Source: Rhodospirillum sp.
Lineage (GTDB): Bacteria; Pseudomonadota; Alphaproteobacteria; Rhodospirillales; Rhodospirillaceae
DNA length: 61,208 nt
NCBI GenBank assembly: GCA_021741145.1
Contig: JAIOYK010000032.1
Span: 1-61,208, forward strand
Direction: 5' to 3'
The position numbers were made by a program, and so were the translations under genes. The notes beneath the pieces were generated by a model. The model saw only the letters and a program-made list of their open reading frames with translations, did not search any database and had not been told where the DNA came from. Positions 32,345-41,314 of the stretch are shown here, one piece after another; positions within the stretch are counted from its first letter, which is position 1, and each line of letters opens with the position of its first letter.

Positions 32345-33472
32345 TCACCGCTGATCGAGCTTCAATTCAATACGCCGGTTCCGGGCGAGCGCTGCCTCGT
32401 CATACCCCGGATCAATGGGCTGATATTCCCCGAATCCAGCCGCGGCCAAGCGGTTCGGTGGGACGCCCTGGTCGATCAGGAAATTGACGACGGAAATCGC
32501 CCGGGCGGCGGAAAGGTCCCAGTTGGATTTGAAGGCCGAGGTATAAATGGGGCGTTTATCCGTATGCCCGTCCACCCGCAGGATCCAGTCCACCTCGGGG
32601 GGGATTTCCTTGGCCAGTTCGAGCAGCGTTTGGGCAAGGCTGGCCAGCGTTCCGGCTCCCGCGGGTTGCAACTGGTCCGATCCGCTGGGGAACAGAACCT
32701 CCGATTGGAAGACGAAGCGGTCACCAACGACACGGATGTCTTCCCGGTCGCCGAGAACCTCCCGCAGGCGTCCAAAGAATTCAGAGCGGTAGCGCCGCAG
32801 TTCCTGGACCTTCTCCGCCAACGCCGCGTTCAGACGCTTGCCAAGGTCGGCGATGGTGACGTTCTGTTCCTCGGCCCGGGCCTCGCTGGCGTCCAGGGCC
32901 TCTTGCAGGGATGCGAGCTGCTGGCGCAATTGTTCAAGCTGGGCGTTGAGCAAGGCCGCATGGGCCCGGGCCTCGTCGGAGATCTTCCGCTCGTCGGCGA
33001 TCTGTCCCTCCTTCTCCGCCAATTTCGCGCCCATGTCCTTGACTTGTTTCTCCAACTCGTCGCGCAGGGCCTTCAGGGCGGCCACGTCCTGTTCCAATTT
33101 GGCGACAGCGGCCATGCGGTCGCGGAGTTGGTCGTTCTCGAAGGCCGTTTCATCGGCGTCGCGGACCTTGGCGGCCATGGCCTCGGCTCTGGCGTTGGCG
33201 TCTTGAAGCTGGCCGGAAAGCTGGGAAAGAGACAGCCGCAGATCCTCGTTGGTCTGACGCTCCAGGGAGAGCATATCGGCCATTTCGGAAAGCTGGCGGG
33301 TCAGGCGATCCAGCGCGGCTTCCCGCCCGGACAGGGCCTGGCCCAAAAAGAACTGGGCCAGCACGAAGACCATCAGAATGAAGATGATGATGATCAACAA
33401 GGTGGCCAGGGCATCGACGAACCCCGGCCAGATGTCAAAGGCGGCACGGCGCCTGCGGGGAATTCCGGCCAT
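32345..33472 (-). CDS. MotB/ZorB-like OmpA-domain protein
   Basis: 375 residues. A single transmembrane helix at 18-42 holds the acid residue Asp20 (WPGFVDALATLLIIIIFILMVFVLAQFF), as in MotB and ZorB proton-channel subunits. Residues 45-225 are a long coiled coil. The C-terminal OmpA-like peptidoglycan-binding domain (255-375) contains FPSGSDQLQ, RVDGHTDKRPI, NWDLSAARAISVVNFL and RNRRIELKL. It starts 15 bases after the gene for its MotA/ZorA-like partner. The pair should form a proton-driven complex fixed to the cell wall. Its purpose is unknown; no ZorC/D/E effectors are nearby. Confidence 0.88.
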   Translation of the reverse strand: MAGIPRRRRAAFDIWPGFVDALATLLIIIIFILMVFVLAQFFLGQALSGREAALDRLTRQLSEMADMLSLERQTNEDLRLSLSQLSGQLQDANARAEAMAAKVRDADETAFENDQLRDRMAAVAKLEQDVAALKALRDELEKQVKDMGAKLAEKEGQIADERKISDEARAHAALLNAQLEQLRQQLASLQEALDASEARAEEQNVTIADLGKRLNAALAEKVQELRRYRSEFFGRLREVLGDREDIRVVGDRFVFQSEVLFPSGSDQLQPAGAGTLASLAQTLLELAKEIPPEVDWILRVDGHTDKRPIYTSAFKSNWDLSAARAISVVNFLIDQGVPPNRLAAAGFGEYQPIDPGYDEAALARNRRIELKLDQR

Positions 33473-33487
33473 TGTTCCGGGCCCCGC

Positions 33488-34675
33488 TCAGCGTTCGCCG
33501 CGAGGCGGTTGCTGTTGGCTGGACGCGGCCGCCACCGTGCGGGCGAGTAGCTTGATCTCGGCCCGCATCTCCTTCAGCATCTGTTCCCGACCCTGGACCA
33601 TCTGGTTGGCGATGTAGGTGACCGCGGCGTCCATATTGCGAATGTGGGTGGGGGTGGGGTCGTCGGCCTTGGCCGGGCCGCTCTTGGCCAAGCCTTCGGA
33701 CAGGTCGCGCAGAACGGGTCGCAAGTCCGCTTGGGTTTCCGCCAGTTTCAACAGGACGGCCTGCTCCGTCCGCATCTGGTCGGCGAGCACCGCCATGGTT
33801 TCGGCCATATCCCGGACCTGGGCGACATTGGTCTGATTGCTTTCCTCGCCCCGGGCGATGGTTCGTTGCAAATCGTCCAGACTGTCCGCGGTCTTTTCCA
33901 ATAGGGCCTGGATATAGGCGGGTACGGACTGTTCGCCGTCGCCCAGGGTGGAGCCCGATCCCAATCGGGTGCGGTCGGACAACCAGTCTTCCAGCCCGTT
34001 GAAAAAGGCGTTCTGGGCCTGACCGGCCTGCAGATCCAGGAAGCCGAGGACCAAGGATCCCGAGAGACCGAAAAGGGAGGAGGAAAAAGCCGTGCCCATG
34101 CCCGAAAGTGGGGCTTCCAGTCCGGCCTTGAGGTCCGCGAACACGGTGCCGATATCTTCCCCGGAAATGGACAGGCCGCCGATGACGTTGGCGATGGATC
34201 CAACGGTATCCAATAGGCCCCAGAACGTTCCGAGCAGGCCCAGGAAGACTGACAGGCCGACAAAGTAGCGGGAGGTCTCCCTGTTCTCGTCCAGGCGGGC
34301 GGCGATGCCGTCCAGCAGGCTGCGCGAAGCCGTGGCCGACAGGCTTAGATGCCCCCGGTTCCCTCGGTCCCGCCCCCGCTCCTTGTGGTCCGACAGCATG
34401 GTCGCCATGGGAGCGAGCAGGCGCGGCATGGCCTTGGAATCCACGGCGGCCCGTCCTTGGCTGAACTCGGTTAACCATCTGACTTCCGGCTCCAGGCTCG
34501 TCACATGGCGGAAATTCAGAATGATGCCGACGAGGCCGACCCCTAGGATCAGCCCGTTCAAGGCGGGGTTCGCGAGGAAGAATTCGGTCATTGCCGGTGC
34601 AAGGGCCGCCGCCACCGCGGCCACGGCGGCGAGGAAAACGGCCATGCGGATCAGAAAACTGCGAGGGCGTCTCAT
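33488..34675 (-). CDS. MotA/TolQ/ExbB-like (ZorA-like) proton-channel protein
   Basis: 395 residues. Two N-terminal membrane helices (10-30, 36-58), a cytoplasmic stretch, then two helices in SRYFVGLSVFLGLLGTFWGLLDTVGSI and LEAPLSGMGTAFSSSLFGLSGSLVLGFLDLQAGQAQNAFF, the typical MotA/TolQ/ExbB core with the conserved G-T pattern. A long helical cytoplasmic tail (about 250-395) has no known domain, as in ZorA. Encoded directly before the MotB-like gene. This pair with an OmpA-like neighbour and rpmE is, as I recall, a conserved alphaproteobacterial order. Confidence 0.85.
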   Translation of the reverse strand: MRRPRSFLIRMAVFLAAVAAVAAALAPAMTEFFLANPALNGLILGVGLVGIILNFRHVTSLEPEVRWLTEFSQGRAAVDSKAMPRLLAPMATMLSDHKERGRDRGNRGHLSLSATASRSLLDGIAARLDENRETSRYFVGLSVFLGLLGTFWGLLDTVGSIANVIGGLSISGEDIGTVFADLKAGLEAPLSGMGTAFSSSLFGLSGSLVLGFLDLQAGQAQNAFFNGLEDWLSDRTRLGSGSTLGDGEQSVPAYIQALLEKTADSLDDLQRTIARGEESNQTNVAQVRDMAETMAVLADQMRTEQAVLLKLAETQADLRPVLRDLSEGLAKSGPAKADDPTPTHIRNMDAAVTYIANQMVQGREQMLKEMRAEIKLLARTVAAASSQQQPPRGER

Positions 34676-34809
34676 GGGCGGGACTCGTTGACTGGAACCG
34701 GGAAATGGTCCTTGGTGACGGGGCCGAAGCCCATGGAAAATATCGGGCCTCTTCGCAATGTCGGAACGCCGTCGGGGGATTTAAACCCCCGACACACTTT
34801 CGTGAGGGG

Positions 34810-36192
34810 TTAGGGGGTCATGCTGACGTCGACCCTGTCCGGATTGCTACCCGCGCCCTGATCGCCCATGGCCCGAACCTCGATGTTGGGGCTTCGGACA
34901 CCCTGGTCCATCAGATAGGCACGCACATTCAATGCGCGGGTCAGGGACAGGCGTTTGGCTTGGTTGGCATTGCCGCCATCGGCGTTGGCGTAGGACAGGA
35001 TGCGCACTCGGCGACCGGAATCCTTGGACAGGATCTCGGCGACTCTGTTCAGGGCGTTCTCCGAGCCAGCGGGCAGGTCCGGCGCGCCAGCGGTGAAGGA
35101 AAGGGTCACGGTTCCGTCGGTCTGGATGTCGGGCGTGGTCCGGGTCGCCACCTGCGTTTCCGCTTTGGGGGCCGGGGTCGCTTCGGGCGAGGCCTTGGCC
35201 ACCGGCGGCGCCGGGGGGGGTGTTAAGGCCGGAGTCTCCGGGGGCGGTGTTATACCTGGGCTCGCCTCCGGCTTCCGTGGCGATTGCGCGGGGGCCGGAG
35301 GGGGCGCGGATTTGGCCGTCGATGGGGCGATTTGAGGCTTGGCTGGCGCCGGTGCCGCCGCGGCAATGGGGCTCTTCTCGGGGGTGGGGTCGGTTTCTGG
35401 GGTGCGGATGGGGCCAACTCCGGCACTCAGCCGGATGGGACCCTGGCCCGCGCTCAGACGCACCGGAGGGGCGGCCTTCGGCTCGGGTGCCTTGGCCTCG
35501 GGTGCCTTGGCCTCGGCTGGCTTCGGTTCGGCCTTGGCCACCGGCTGCTCGGCCACGGGCGAAGGCGGGGGCGGCTCGATGGCTGCGGCGACCTCTGTCC
35601 TTGCCTTGGGGGCTGGGGTGGCCCGCATGGGCTCCGGCGTTAGCGGTTCGGGGTCTGGAACGGTGATGCGGGTTGGTTCGACCGCCGCCGCGCGCATGGG
35701 GGCAGGGCGCTCCTCGGCCCGCTGAGTGGGCGCGGGACGCCGCGCGACCGGTGCCGCGGAGGGAAGGACAGCCATGGGCGCCCCAATGGAGGGGTTTCCT
35801 CCGGGCAGATAGGACCGGGATACGGGATTGCCCATCGAGTCCACCGACGAGGTCTCCACCAGGGGGTCACCCCCAATGACCATGGTTGACCCATCCATTT
35901 GGAGATCACCACCAGTGATCCTGGACGGTCCATAGGACCTGGGATAGGTGCCGTTGGGCATCAGAAGAGCGTCAAGGGCCCCCTGGTTCACGACGACGCC
36001 ATTGGAGGAGGGTTGGCCGTTCAGGTCCGACAAGTAGGCATAAGGATCGGCGTTGTTCGAAGTCCCGGCGTAGGTATAGCCTTGGGCCAGCCCGGCGGAA
36101 GCGGAGCCGACATAAAGCAACAGGACGCTTGCCGCGGGACGGAGTCCCCGGGACAGCGAGACGCGAAGCGTATGGTGGACCTGACGCCCCAT
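34810..36192 (-). CDS. Exported OmpA-like protein with proline-rich linker
   Basis: 460 residues. Signal peptide 1-36, an N-terminal part rich in Gly/Ser/Asn (to 125), a very long Pro/Ala/Lys linker (130-345) that would span the periplasm, and a C-terminal OmpA-type domain (VTLSFTAGAPDLPAGSENALNRVAEILSKDSGRRVRILSYANADGG, LSLTRALNVRAYLMDQGVRSPNIEVRAMGD). The last domain binds peptidoglycan in relatives. GGGAGG precedes the ATG by 7 bases. It lies 134 bases before the ZorA-like gene in the same direction and probably belongs to the same envelope module. Confidence 0.8.
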   Translation of the reverse strand: MGRQVHHTLRVSLSRGLRPAASVLLLYVGSASAGLAQGYTYAGTSNNADPYAYLSDLNGQPSSNGVVVNQGALDALLMPNGTYPRSYGPSRITGGDLQMDGSTMVIGGDPLVETSSVDSMGNPVSRSYLPGGNPSIGAPMAVLPSAAPVARRPAPTQRAEERPAPMRAAAVEPTRITVPDPEPLTPEPMRATPAPKARTEVAAAIEPPPPSPVAEQPVAKAEPKPAEAKAPEAKAPEPKAAPPVRLSAGQGPIRLSAGVGPIRTPETDPTPEKSPIAAAAPAPAKPQIAPSTAKSAPPPAPAQSPRKPEASPGITPPPETPALTPPPAPPVAKASPEATPAPKAETQVATRTTPDIQTDGTVTLSFTAGAPDLPAGSENALNRVAEILSKDSGRRVRILSYANADGGNANQAKRLSLTRALNVRAYLMDQGVRSPNIEVRAMGDQGAGSNPDRVDVSMTP

Positions 36193-36409
36193 GGACGAAC
36201 CTCCCGGATATGTTAAAGCGTCGGAAGAAGGCCGTGGGTTCCACGTCTCCGGCCGCTGCTTGTGAACTCCCTAGGCCGCGGAGGCTGTGTCGGCATGCCC
36301 GCGCGATCCCTGGGACCTTTCTATACCATGACGACGGGACGCGGCAAGGCCGCCTACCACCTTGGATTTGCCAGCTTGGACCTCCCCACCTTGGAAAGAA
36401 GAGGGGGTC

Positions 36410-37219
36410 CTAGGCCTCTTCTGTTTCCGCTTTGGCGCGGATCAGTTCCAGAAGTTGGGGGTGCAGGTGGGTATTGGCCGCGACCACGTCGCCCCGGTGG
36501 ACGGGGTTCCCCAGTTCGTCATGGGTGGTGACATAACCACCGGCCTCCCGCACCAGCAGGACGCCCGCGGCGCAATCCCAGGCTTTTAACCCCTCTTCCC
36601 AGAAACCGTCGACTCGTCCCGCGGCCACATAGGCCAGATCCAGGGCCGCGGCACCGATTCGCCTTACGCCGGAGGTTTTGGCCATCACCGCGGAGAGTTG
36701 CGTCAGGAATCGGGCATGGCCCCCCTTCCCTTGGAACGGAATACCCGTGGCGAACAGGCAGTCGGCCAGATCCCGGCGGCCGGAGACCCGCAGGCGTCGG
36801 TCGTTCATGAACGCCCCGCCCCCCTTTTCCGCGGTGTACAATTCGTCTAGAACGGGATTATAGACGAGCGCGGCGGTGATTTCATTGTTCTCCTCGAGGG
36901 CGATGGAGATGGCGAAATGGGGGATGCCATGGAGGAAGTTGGTGGTGCCGTCCAAGGGATCGACGATCCAGCGGCGGGTGGTGTCCTCCCGTTCCTCGAT
37001 GCCGCTTTCCTCCATCATGAAGGAGAACTTGGGGCGGGCCTTCATCAGTTCGGCCTTGATAACTTTTTCGGCCAGGATGTCGGCCGCGGACACGAAGTCA
37101 CTCGGTCCCTTGCGGGACACCTGAAGGTTTTCCAGTTCGCCGAAGTCGCGGACCAGACCGCGGGCCGCCTTTTTGGCGGCGCCGAGCATGACATTCATGG
37201 TGGCGGAGCGGATGGCCAT
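36410..37219 (-). CDS. suhB: Inositol monophosphatase family protein
   Basis: 269 residues, Mg-dependent phosphatase fold. The metal-binding motif WIVDPLDGTTNFLHGIPHFA and MEESG and the C-terminal WDCAAGVLLVREAGG are intact. Members include SuhB, which dephosphorylates myo-inositol 1-phosphate and also takes part in RNA polymerase antitermination; the substrate in this organism is not known. Lies 110 bases downstream of efp in the same direction. Confidence 0.92.
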   Translation of the reverse strand: MAIRSATMNVMLGAAKKAARGLVRDFGELENLQVSRKGPSDFVSAADILAEKVIKAELMKARPKFSFMMEESGIEEREDTTRRWIVDPLDGTTNFLHGIPHFAISIALEENNEITAALVYNPVLDELYTAEKGGGAFMNDRRLRVSGRRDLADCLFATGIPFQGKGGHARFLTQLSAVMAKTSGVRRIGAAALDLAYVAAGRVDGFWEEGLKAWDCAAGVLLVREAGGYVTTHDELGNPVHRGDVVAANTHLHPQLLELIRAKAETEEA

Positions 37220-37263
37220 GGCCGGATATTCCTTTGTAGATGGGCAAGGGTGGGCTCGGAAAA

Positions 37264-37300
37264 CGACGCCCCCCGCGGACGGGATCCACGGGGGGCGCGT
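37264..37300 (-). terminator. Hairpin between efp and suhB
   Basis: CGCCCCCCG (37267-37275) pairs with CGGGGGGCG (37289-37297). On the minus strand it is followed by TCGTTTTCC, so it may partly end efp transcription. Confidence 0.6.
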
Positions 37301-37328
37301 AAGCGTCGAGTGGCGCGAACCCCTTGGG

Positions 37329-37892
37329 TTACTTGGCGCGCTCGATATAGCTGCAATCGACGGTGGATACGACGATCTTGGTTCCCGCGGCGATGAAGGG
37401 AGGGATCATGACCTTCAGGCCGTTTTCCAGGATGCCCGGCTTGTAGGACGACGAAGCCGTCTGTCCCTTCACCACGGCATCGGCCTCGACCACTTCCAGG
37501 ATCACCTGAGAGGGCAGTTCCACGGACACGGGCACGCCTTCGATGAAGGACACGGTCACTTCCATGCTTTCCTGCAGGAAGGCGGCCTGCTCGCCCAGCA
37601 TGTCGGCGTGCATGGTGAACTGATCGAAGGTCTCGGTATCCATGAAGGTGAAGCCGGACTCGTCCTTGAACAGGTACTGGCAGTCATGGGAACGGACTTC
37701 AAGGCGCTCCACGGTGTCCTGGGTGCGCCAGCGTTCATTGGTCTTATTCCCCGCGTCCAGGTCGCGCATTTCCACCTGGATGAAGGCGCCGCCCTTGCCG
37801 GGCTGGACGATCTGGTGCTTCAGGACGGACCACTTCTTACCCTGGTGTTCCAGCACCATGCCGGGCCGGATCAGGTTGGCGTTCATTTTCAT
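37329..37892 (-). CDS. efp: Translation elongation factor P
   Basis: 187 residues. Rescues ribosomes stalled on polyproline. KOW domain (1-65) has the modification loop IVQPGKGGAF with Lys33 as the likely beta-lysylation site. Two OB domains follow (DMLGEQAAFLQESMEVTVSF, PSQVILEVVEADAVVKGQTASSSYKP). Its modifying enzyme EpmA is encoded just upstream in the divergent direction, which supports lysine modification; epmB is not in this window. Confidence 0.97.
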   Translation of the reverse strand: MKMNANLIRPGMVLEHQGKKWSVLKHQIVQPGKGGAFIQVEMRDLDAGNKTNERWRTQDTVERLEVRSHDCQYLFKDESGFTFMDTETFDQFTMHADMLGEQAAFLQESMEVTVSFIEGVPVSVELPSQVILEVVEADAVVKGQTASSSYKPGILENGLKVMIPPFIAAGTKIVVSTVDCSYIERAK

Positions 37893-37991
37893 GGGGAGAT
37901 CCCAAATAAATCTCTTGCGTTTCGGAAGGGCCGGAACCTATCAGGCTTCCCCAGCGCTGGCAACTGGCCTTGAAGCGGAGTCCATCCAACC

Positions 37992-39080
37992 ATGCTTCCC
38001 TCTTTTCAAACCCCCTGGTTCCATCCGGATCGCTACGCCGCGAAGCGGCCCACCCTGCGCGCCCGGGGCGCGATCATCCGCGCCATCCGGACCTTCATGG
38101 AGCAATTGGGGTGCGAGGAAGTGGAAACACCCGCCTTGCAGATCAGTCCGGGATTGGAGCCCCATTTAAAGGCCTTCAAAACCGAGCTTTTGGAGCCCTT
38201 CGAAGAGGTGGGGAGGACCCTGATGCTCCATACTTCTCCTGAGTTCGCGATGAAGAAGCTTCTCGCCGCGGGGGAGACGGATATCTTCCAGATCGCCCGG
38301 GTCTTTCGCAACGGGGAGCGTGGGCCGACCCACCATCCGGAATTCACCATGCTCGAATGGTACCGGACCGGCTTGCCGCTGGAGGGGCTGATGGCCGAGA
38401 CCGAGGATCTGGTCCGCGTCGTCGCCCAGGCGGCGGGAGTGGACGTTCTGCGCTGGGATGGCGTCGCTGTCGACCCCTTCGCCCCTTGGGAGCGTTTGAC
38501 CGTCGCGGAGGCCTTGGATCGGTATGCGGGAATTGACCTGATGGCCGCCCTGGAAGCGGGTGTGGCCGTGAGCGGAAATCCCATGGAACCGTCTCCCGCC
38601 CCCCTGCGCGCCGCGGCCGAGGGGATCGGCGTGACCTGCCAGGACCATGATCGCTGCGAGGATGTCTTCTTCCGGGTGGTGCTCGACCGGGTGGAGCCGA
38701 ACCTGGGACGGGAGCGCCCTACCATTCTGCACGCCTATCCCGTCTGCATGGCGGCCCTCTCTCGGCGGGATCCCAGGGATCCCCGGCTGGCCGAGCGCTT
38801 CGAGGTCTATGTGGGGGGCTTGGAACTGGCCAACGCCTTTGGGGAACTGACCGACGCGGCGGAGCAGGCGGCCCGGTTCACCCACGATATGGACGTGAAG
38901 GAAGCCCTGTACGGGGAACGCTATCCCATCGACGGTGCTTTTCTGGCGGCCTTGGAGCAGGGCTTGCCCGAGTGTTCGGGGATCGCGCTTGGGGTGGACC
39001 GGTTGGTCATGCTGTGCACGGGGGCGAAGCGTCTCGAGGACGTGTTGTGGGTACCGGTGGCCGATCCCGCTTCCCTATGA
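37992..39080 (+). CDS. epmA: EF-P--(R)-beta-lysine ligase
   Basis: 362 residues, a class II lysyl-tRNA-synthetase-like protein without the anticodon domain. Motif 1 region RGAIIRAIRTFMEQLGCEEVETPAL, motif 2 IARVFRNGERGPTHHPEFTMLEWYR and motif 3 ECSGIALGVDRLVML are intact. It attaches (R)-beta-lysine to the EF-P lysine. Divergent from efp by 100 bases. Its last 6 bases overlap the convergent antiporter gene. Confidence 0.94.
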   Translation: MLPSFQTPWFHPDRYAAKRPTLRARGAIIRAIRTFMEQLGCEEVETPALQISPGLEPHLKAFKTELLEPFEEVGRTLMLHTSPEFAMKKLLAAGETDIFQIARVFRNGERGPTHHPEFTMLEWYRTGLPLEGLMAETEDLVRVVAQAAGVDVLRWDGVAVDPFAPWERLTVAEALDRYAGIDLMAALEAGVAVSGNPMEPSPAPLRAAAEGIGVTCQDHDRCEDVFFRVVLDRVEPNLGRERPTILHAYPVCMAALSRRDPRDPRLAERFEVYVGGLELANAFGELTDAAEQAARFTHDMDVKEALYGERYPIDGAFLAALEQGLPECSGIALGVDRLVMLCTGAKRLEDVLWVPVADPASL

Positions 39081-40886
39081 CGGGGCTCTCCGGATCCAAG
39101 TCCTCGGTCCGGCCAGGAAGCGGCGCATCGGGCCGACCACGCGGGGCTCCTTGCGCTCCCCTTCTGGATCAAGGGACAGGCCCACCTCGATGATCTTGCC
39201 CTCGACATTATCGGATACGGCGCGGACGATCAGGTCCACCCCACCCAGGGGCACCCGGTCGCCCCGGGTCGCCGCCGCTCCCAACTGACCGCCCATCCAT
39301 TCGGCGATGGACTTCTCCTCGGCGTCCTTGGGTGTTTCGATGCCGTAGGAGGTGGTCAGGGCCGCCATGGGCTGACCGCCGTTCAGGGCGAAATCCCCGA
39401 AATAGGCCCTGTCTTCCGCGGACAGGGCGGTGGTCTTCGCGAACAACCGGTCGAGGAGGGGCCCGTAGGTGGGGGCGTGGAAGATGTAGACATGGTCGCC
39501 AACCCGTGGTCGACCCGCCTCTGGTCCCTTGAGCGAGCGCCCCGCTCGGATGACTAGGGAGGGCCGGGCCCAGCGGGGAATGCGTTCCCCCTCGGCCACG
39601 GGGCTGCCCTCCGTCACCCGATAGACCACCAACTCGTGGGTGCCGCCATGGGGCAGGTCCAGCTCAACCTTGCTGACGGGACCCAGCTCCGGGGGCACGA
39701 CAAGCCCCAACCATTTCGCCATGGGCCGGATGGTCCAACCCTGGATGACCAGGGAGAAGAGGACGATGATGAACGCCGCGTTGAACAGGGTGCGGCTGGC
39801 GTCCAGTTCGGCGAGCGCGGGCAGGATCGCCAGCAGGATGGAGACGGCCCCGCGCAGACCGACCCAGGCGACGAAAGCCGTCTCGTCCCGGTTGAAACCG
39901 AAAGGCAGAAGGCAGATCCAGACGGCCAGCGGTCGGGCGAAAAAGATCAGGACGATGGCGACGACGGCGGAAGACACCGCCAGCGCGGGAAACTGCGAGG
40001 GCGTGGCGAGGAGGCCGAGGGTCAGAAACATGGTGATCTGGGCCAGCCAGGTCAGCCCCTCCTGAAACCGGCGGATGGTCGTCCGATTGGGGTGGGCGCC
40101 ATTGCCCACCACCAGTCCGGCCACATAGACGGCCAGGAAGCCGCTCCCCCCGCCCATGGACACCGCGGCGAAGAGGCAGAGAGCCAGGCCGGTCAGCACC
40201 AGGGGGTGGAGCACGGCTTCAAGGGCCAGGTGCCGAGCTCCCTGCAACATGACCCAGCCCCCCAGGAGACCGGCCACCAAACCCAATCCCATTTGCAGGC
40301 CGAAGGCCTGGAGGAGCATCACCGGGGTGATGCCCTCGCCCAGGCCACCGGCCCGAACCAGGTCCACCAGGGTGACGGTCAGGAAGATGGCCATGGGATC
40401 GTTGGACCCCGATTCCACCTCCAGCGTGGCGCGGACCCGGTCGCGAATGTTGATGCCGCCGACCCGCAGCAGGAAGAACACCGCCGCGGCGTCGGTCGAA
40501 CCGACGATGGCGCCCAGCAGGAAGGATTCCAGCCAGGAGAGATCGAGGAACAGGTGGGCGAAGGGGGCGAGCAGGGCCGCGGTCAAGGCGACGCCCAGGC
40601 TGGCCAGGGTCAGGGAGGGCCAGGCCGCGACCTTGAAGGACCGGAGCCGGGTGCCGAAGCCGCTGTCGAAGAGGATCACGGCGAGCGCGATGGAGCCGAT
40701 GAAATAGGCCGTATGGCCGTCGTCGAAGGGGATCTGTCCGAGGCCGTCCTCACCGGCCAACAGGCCGATGAGCAGGAAGACCAACAGCAGGGGCGCGCCC
40801 ACCCGGAAGGAGATGAGGCTGGTCAGGATGGAGATGACGACGAGACCCGCGCCCACGAGGATCACGGGAAACAAGGATTCGATCAC
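39075..40886 (-). CDS. Potassium/proton antiporter (CvrA/NhaP2-like)
   Basis: 603 residues. About twelve membrane helices in residues 1-390, with CPA1-type patterns such as LFDSGFGTRLRSFK, LLGAIVGSTDAAAVFFLLR and LEVESGSNDPMAIFL that hold the transport Asp residues. C-terminal cytoplasmic part has a TrkA-C domain (400-480) and a CorC/HlyC-like module (500-580). This organisation fits K+/H+ antiporters of the CvrA/NhaP2 group. Confidence 0.9.
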   Translation of the reverse strand: MIESLFPVILVGAGLVVISILTSLISFRVGAPLLLVFLLIGLLAGEDGLGQIPFDDGHTAYFIGSIALAVILFDSGFGTRLRSFKVAAWPSLTLASLGVALTAALLAPFAHLFLDLSWLESFLLGAIVGSTDAAAVFFLLRVGGINIRDRVRATLEVESGSNDPMAIFLTVTLVDLVRAGGLGEGITPVMLLQAFGLQMGLGLVAGLLGGWVMLQGARHLALEAVLHPLVLTGLALCLFAAVSMGGGSGFLAVYVAGLVVGNGAHPNRTTIRRFQEGLTWLAQITMFLTLGLLATPSQFPALAVSSAVVAIVLIFFARPLAVWICLLPFGFNRDETAFVAWVGLRGAVSILLAILPALAELDASRTLFNAAFIIVLFSLVIQGWTIRPMAKWLGLVVPPELGPVSKVELDLPHGGTHELVVYRVTEGSPVAEGERIPRWARPSLVIRAGRSLKGPEAGRPRVGDHVYIFHAPTYGPLLDRLFAKTTALSAEDRAYFGDFALNGGQPMAALTTSYGIETPKDAEEKSIAEWMGGQLGAAATRGDRVPLGGVDLIVRAVSDNVEGKIIEVGLSLDPEGERKEPRVVGPMRRFLAGPRTWIRRAPS

Positions 40887-41314
40887 GGGTGCGGCTCCGG
40901 GGAAACGTGGTCGGTCTGTTCATGTGGGGTGGGCGATAGGGCCGTCTCAATGGGGAAAGTCTGGAATCCGTGGCGCCGAAGCCCTTTGGCATCCGGTACC
41001 AGCCCGGGCGGAAAGGAGACCTCTGGTCCAGGGAGGCGGCTTCCATTCAGGTGAGTCTGGAGGCTGGGCGCGACCGGGAGGAGGCGAGGTGGTTCAAATG
41101 ATCCCGCGCCGCTTTCGGGGTGTCGAAGACGTGGCGCGGTCTCTCGAAGGTCTCGATGGCCGTCAGGATACGGGGGCGATGGAGGCGATTGCAGGTCCAG
41201 ATATAGGCGAGAAAGGGGCCGTCGATGCGTTCGCCGCGGCCCGGAGTCCTATCGGGGCGCGTGCGTCCCCAATATCGGGCCGTTCGCGTTGGGGCGCGGG
41301 TCGGCGACGGGACG
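40887..41314. other. Gap between the antiporter and the PEP mutase-family gene
   Basis: No secure gene. A minus-strand frame from about 41280 to 41051 has protein-like sequence (GPFLAYIWTCNRLHRPRIL, FDTPKAARDHLNHLAS) but no start codon, and a plus-strand frame from ATG 41098 has GGAGG upstream but Arg/Ala/Gly-rich content. Either may be a remnant. Confidence 0.35.

Noticed and set aside
32345-34675. Zorya anti-phage system
   Set aside because: Only ZorA/ZorB-like proteins are present. No ZorC, ZorD or ZorE is encoded nearby and the neighbours are housekeeping genes.
39636-41054. 472-residue plus-strand frame opposite the antiporter
   Set aside because: Very rich in Gln/Gly/Asp/Glu, typical of an antisense frame of a membrane protein gene.
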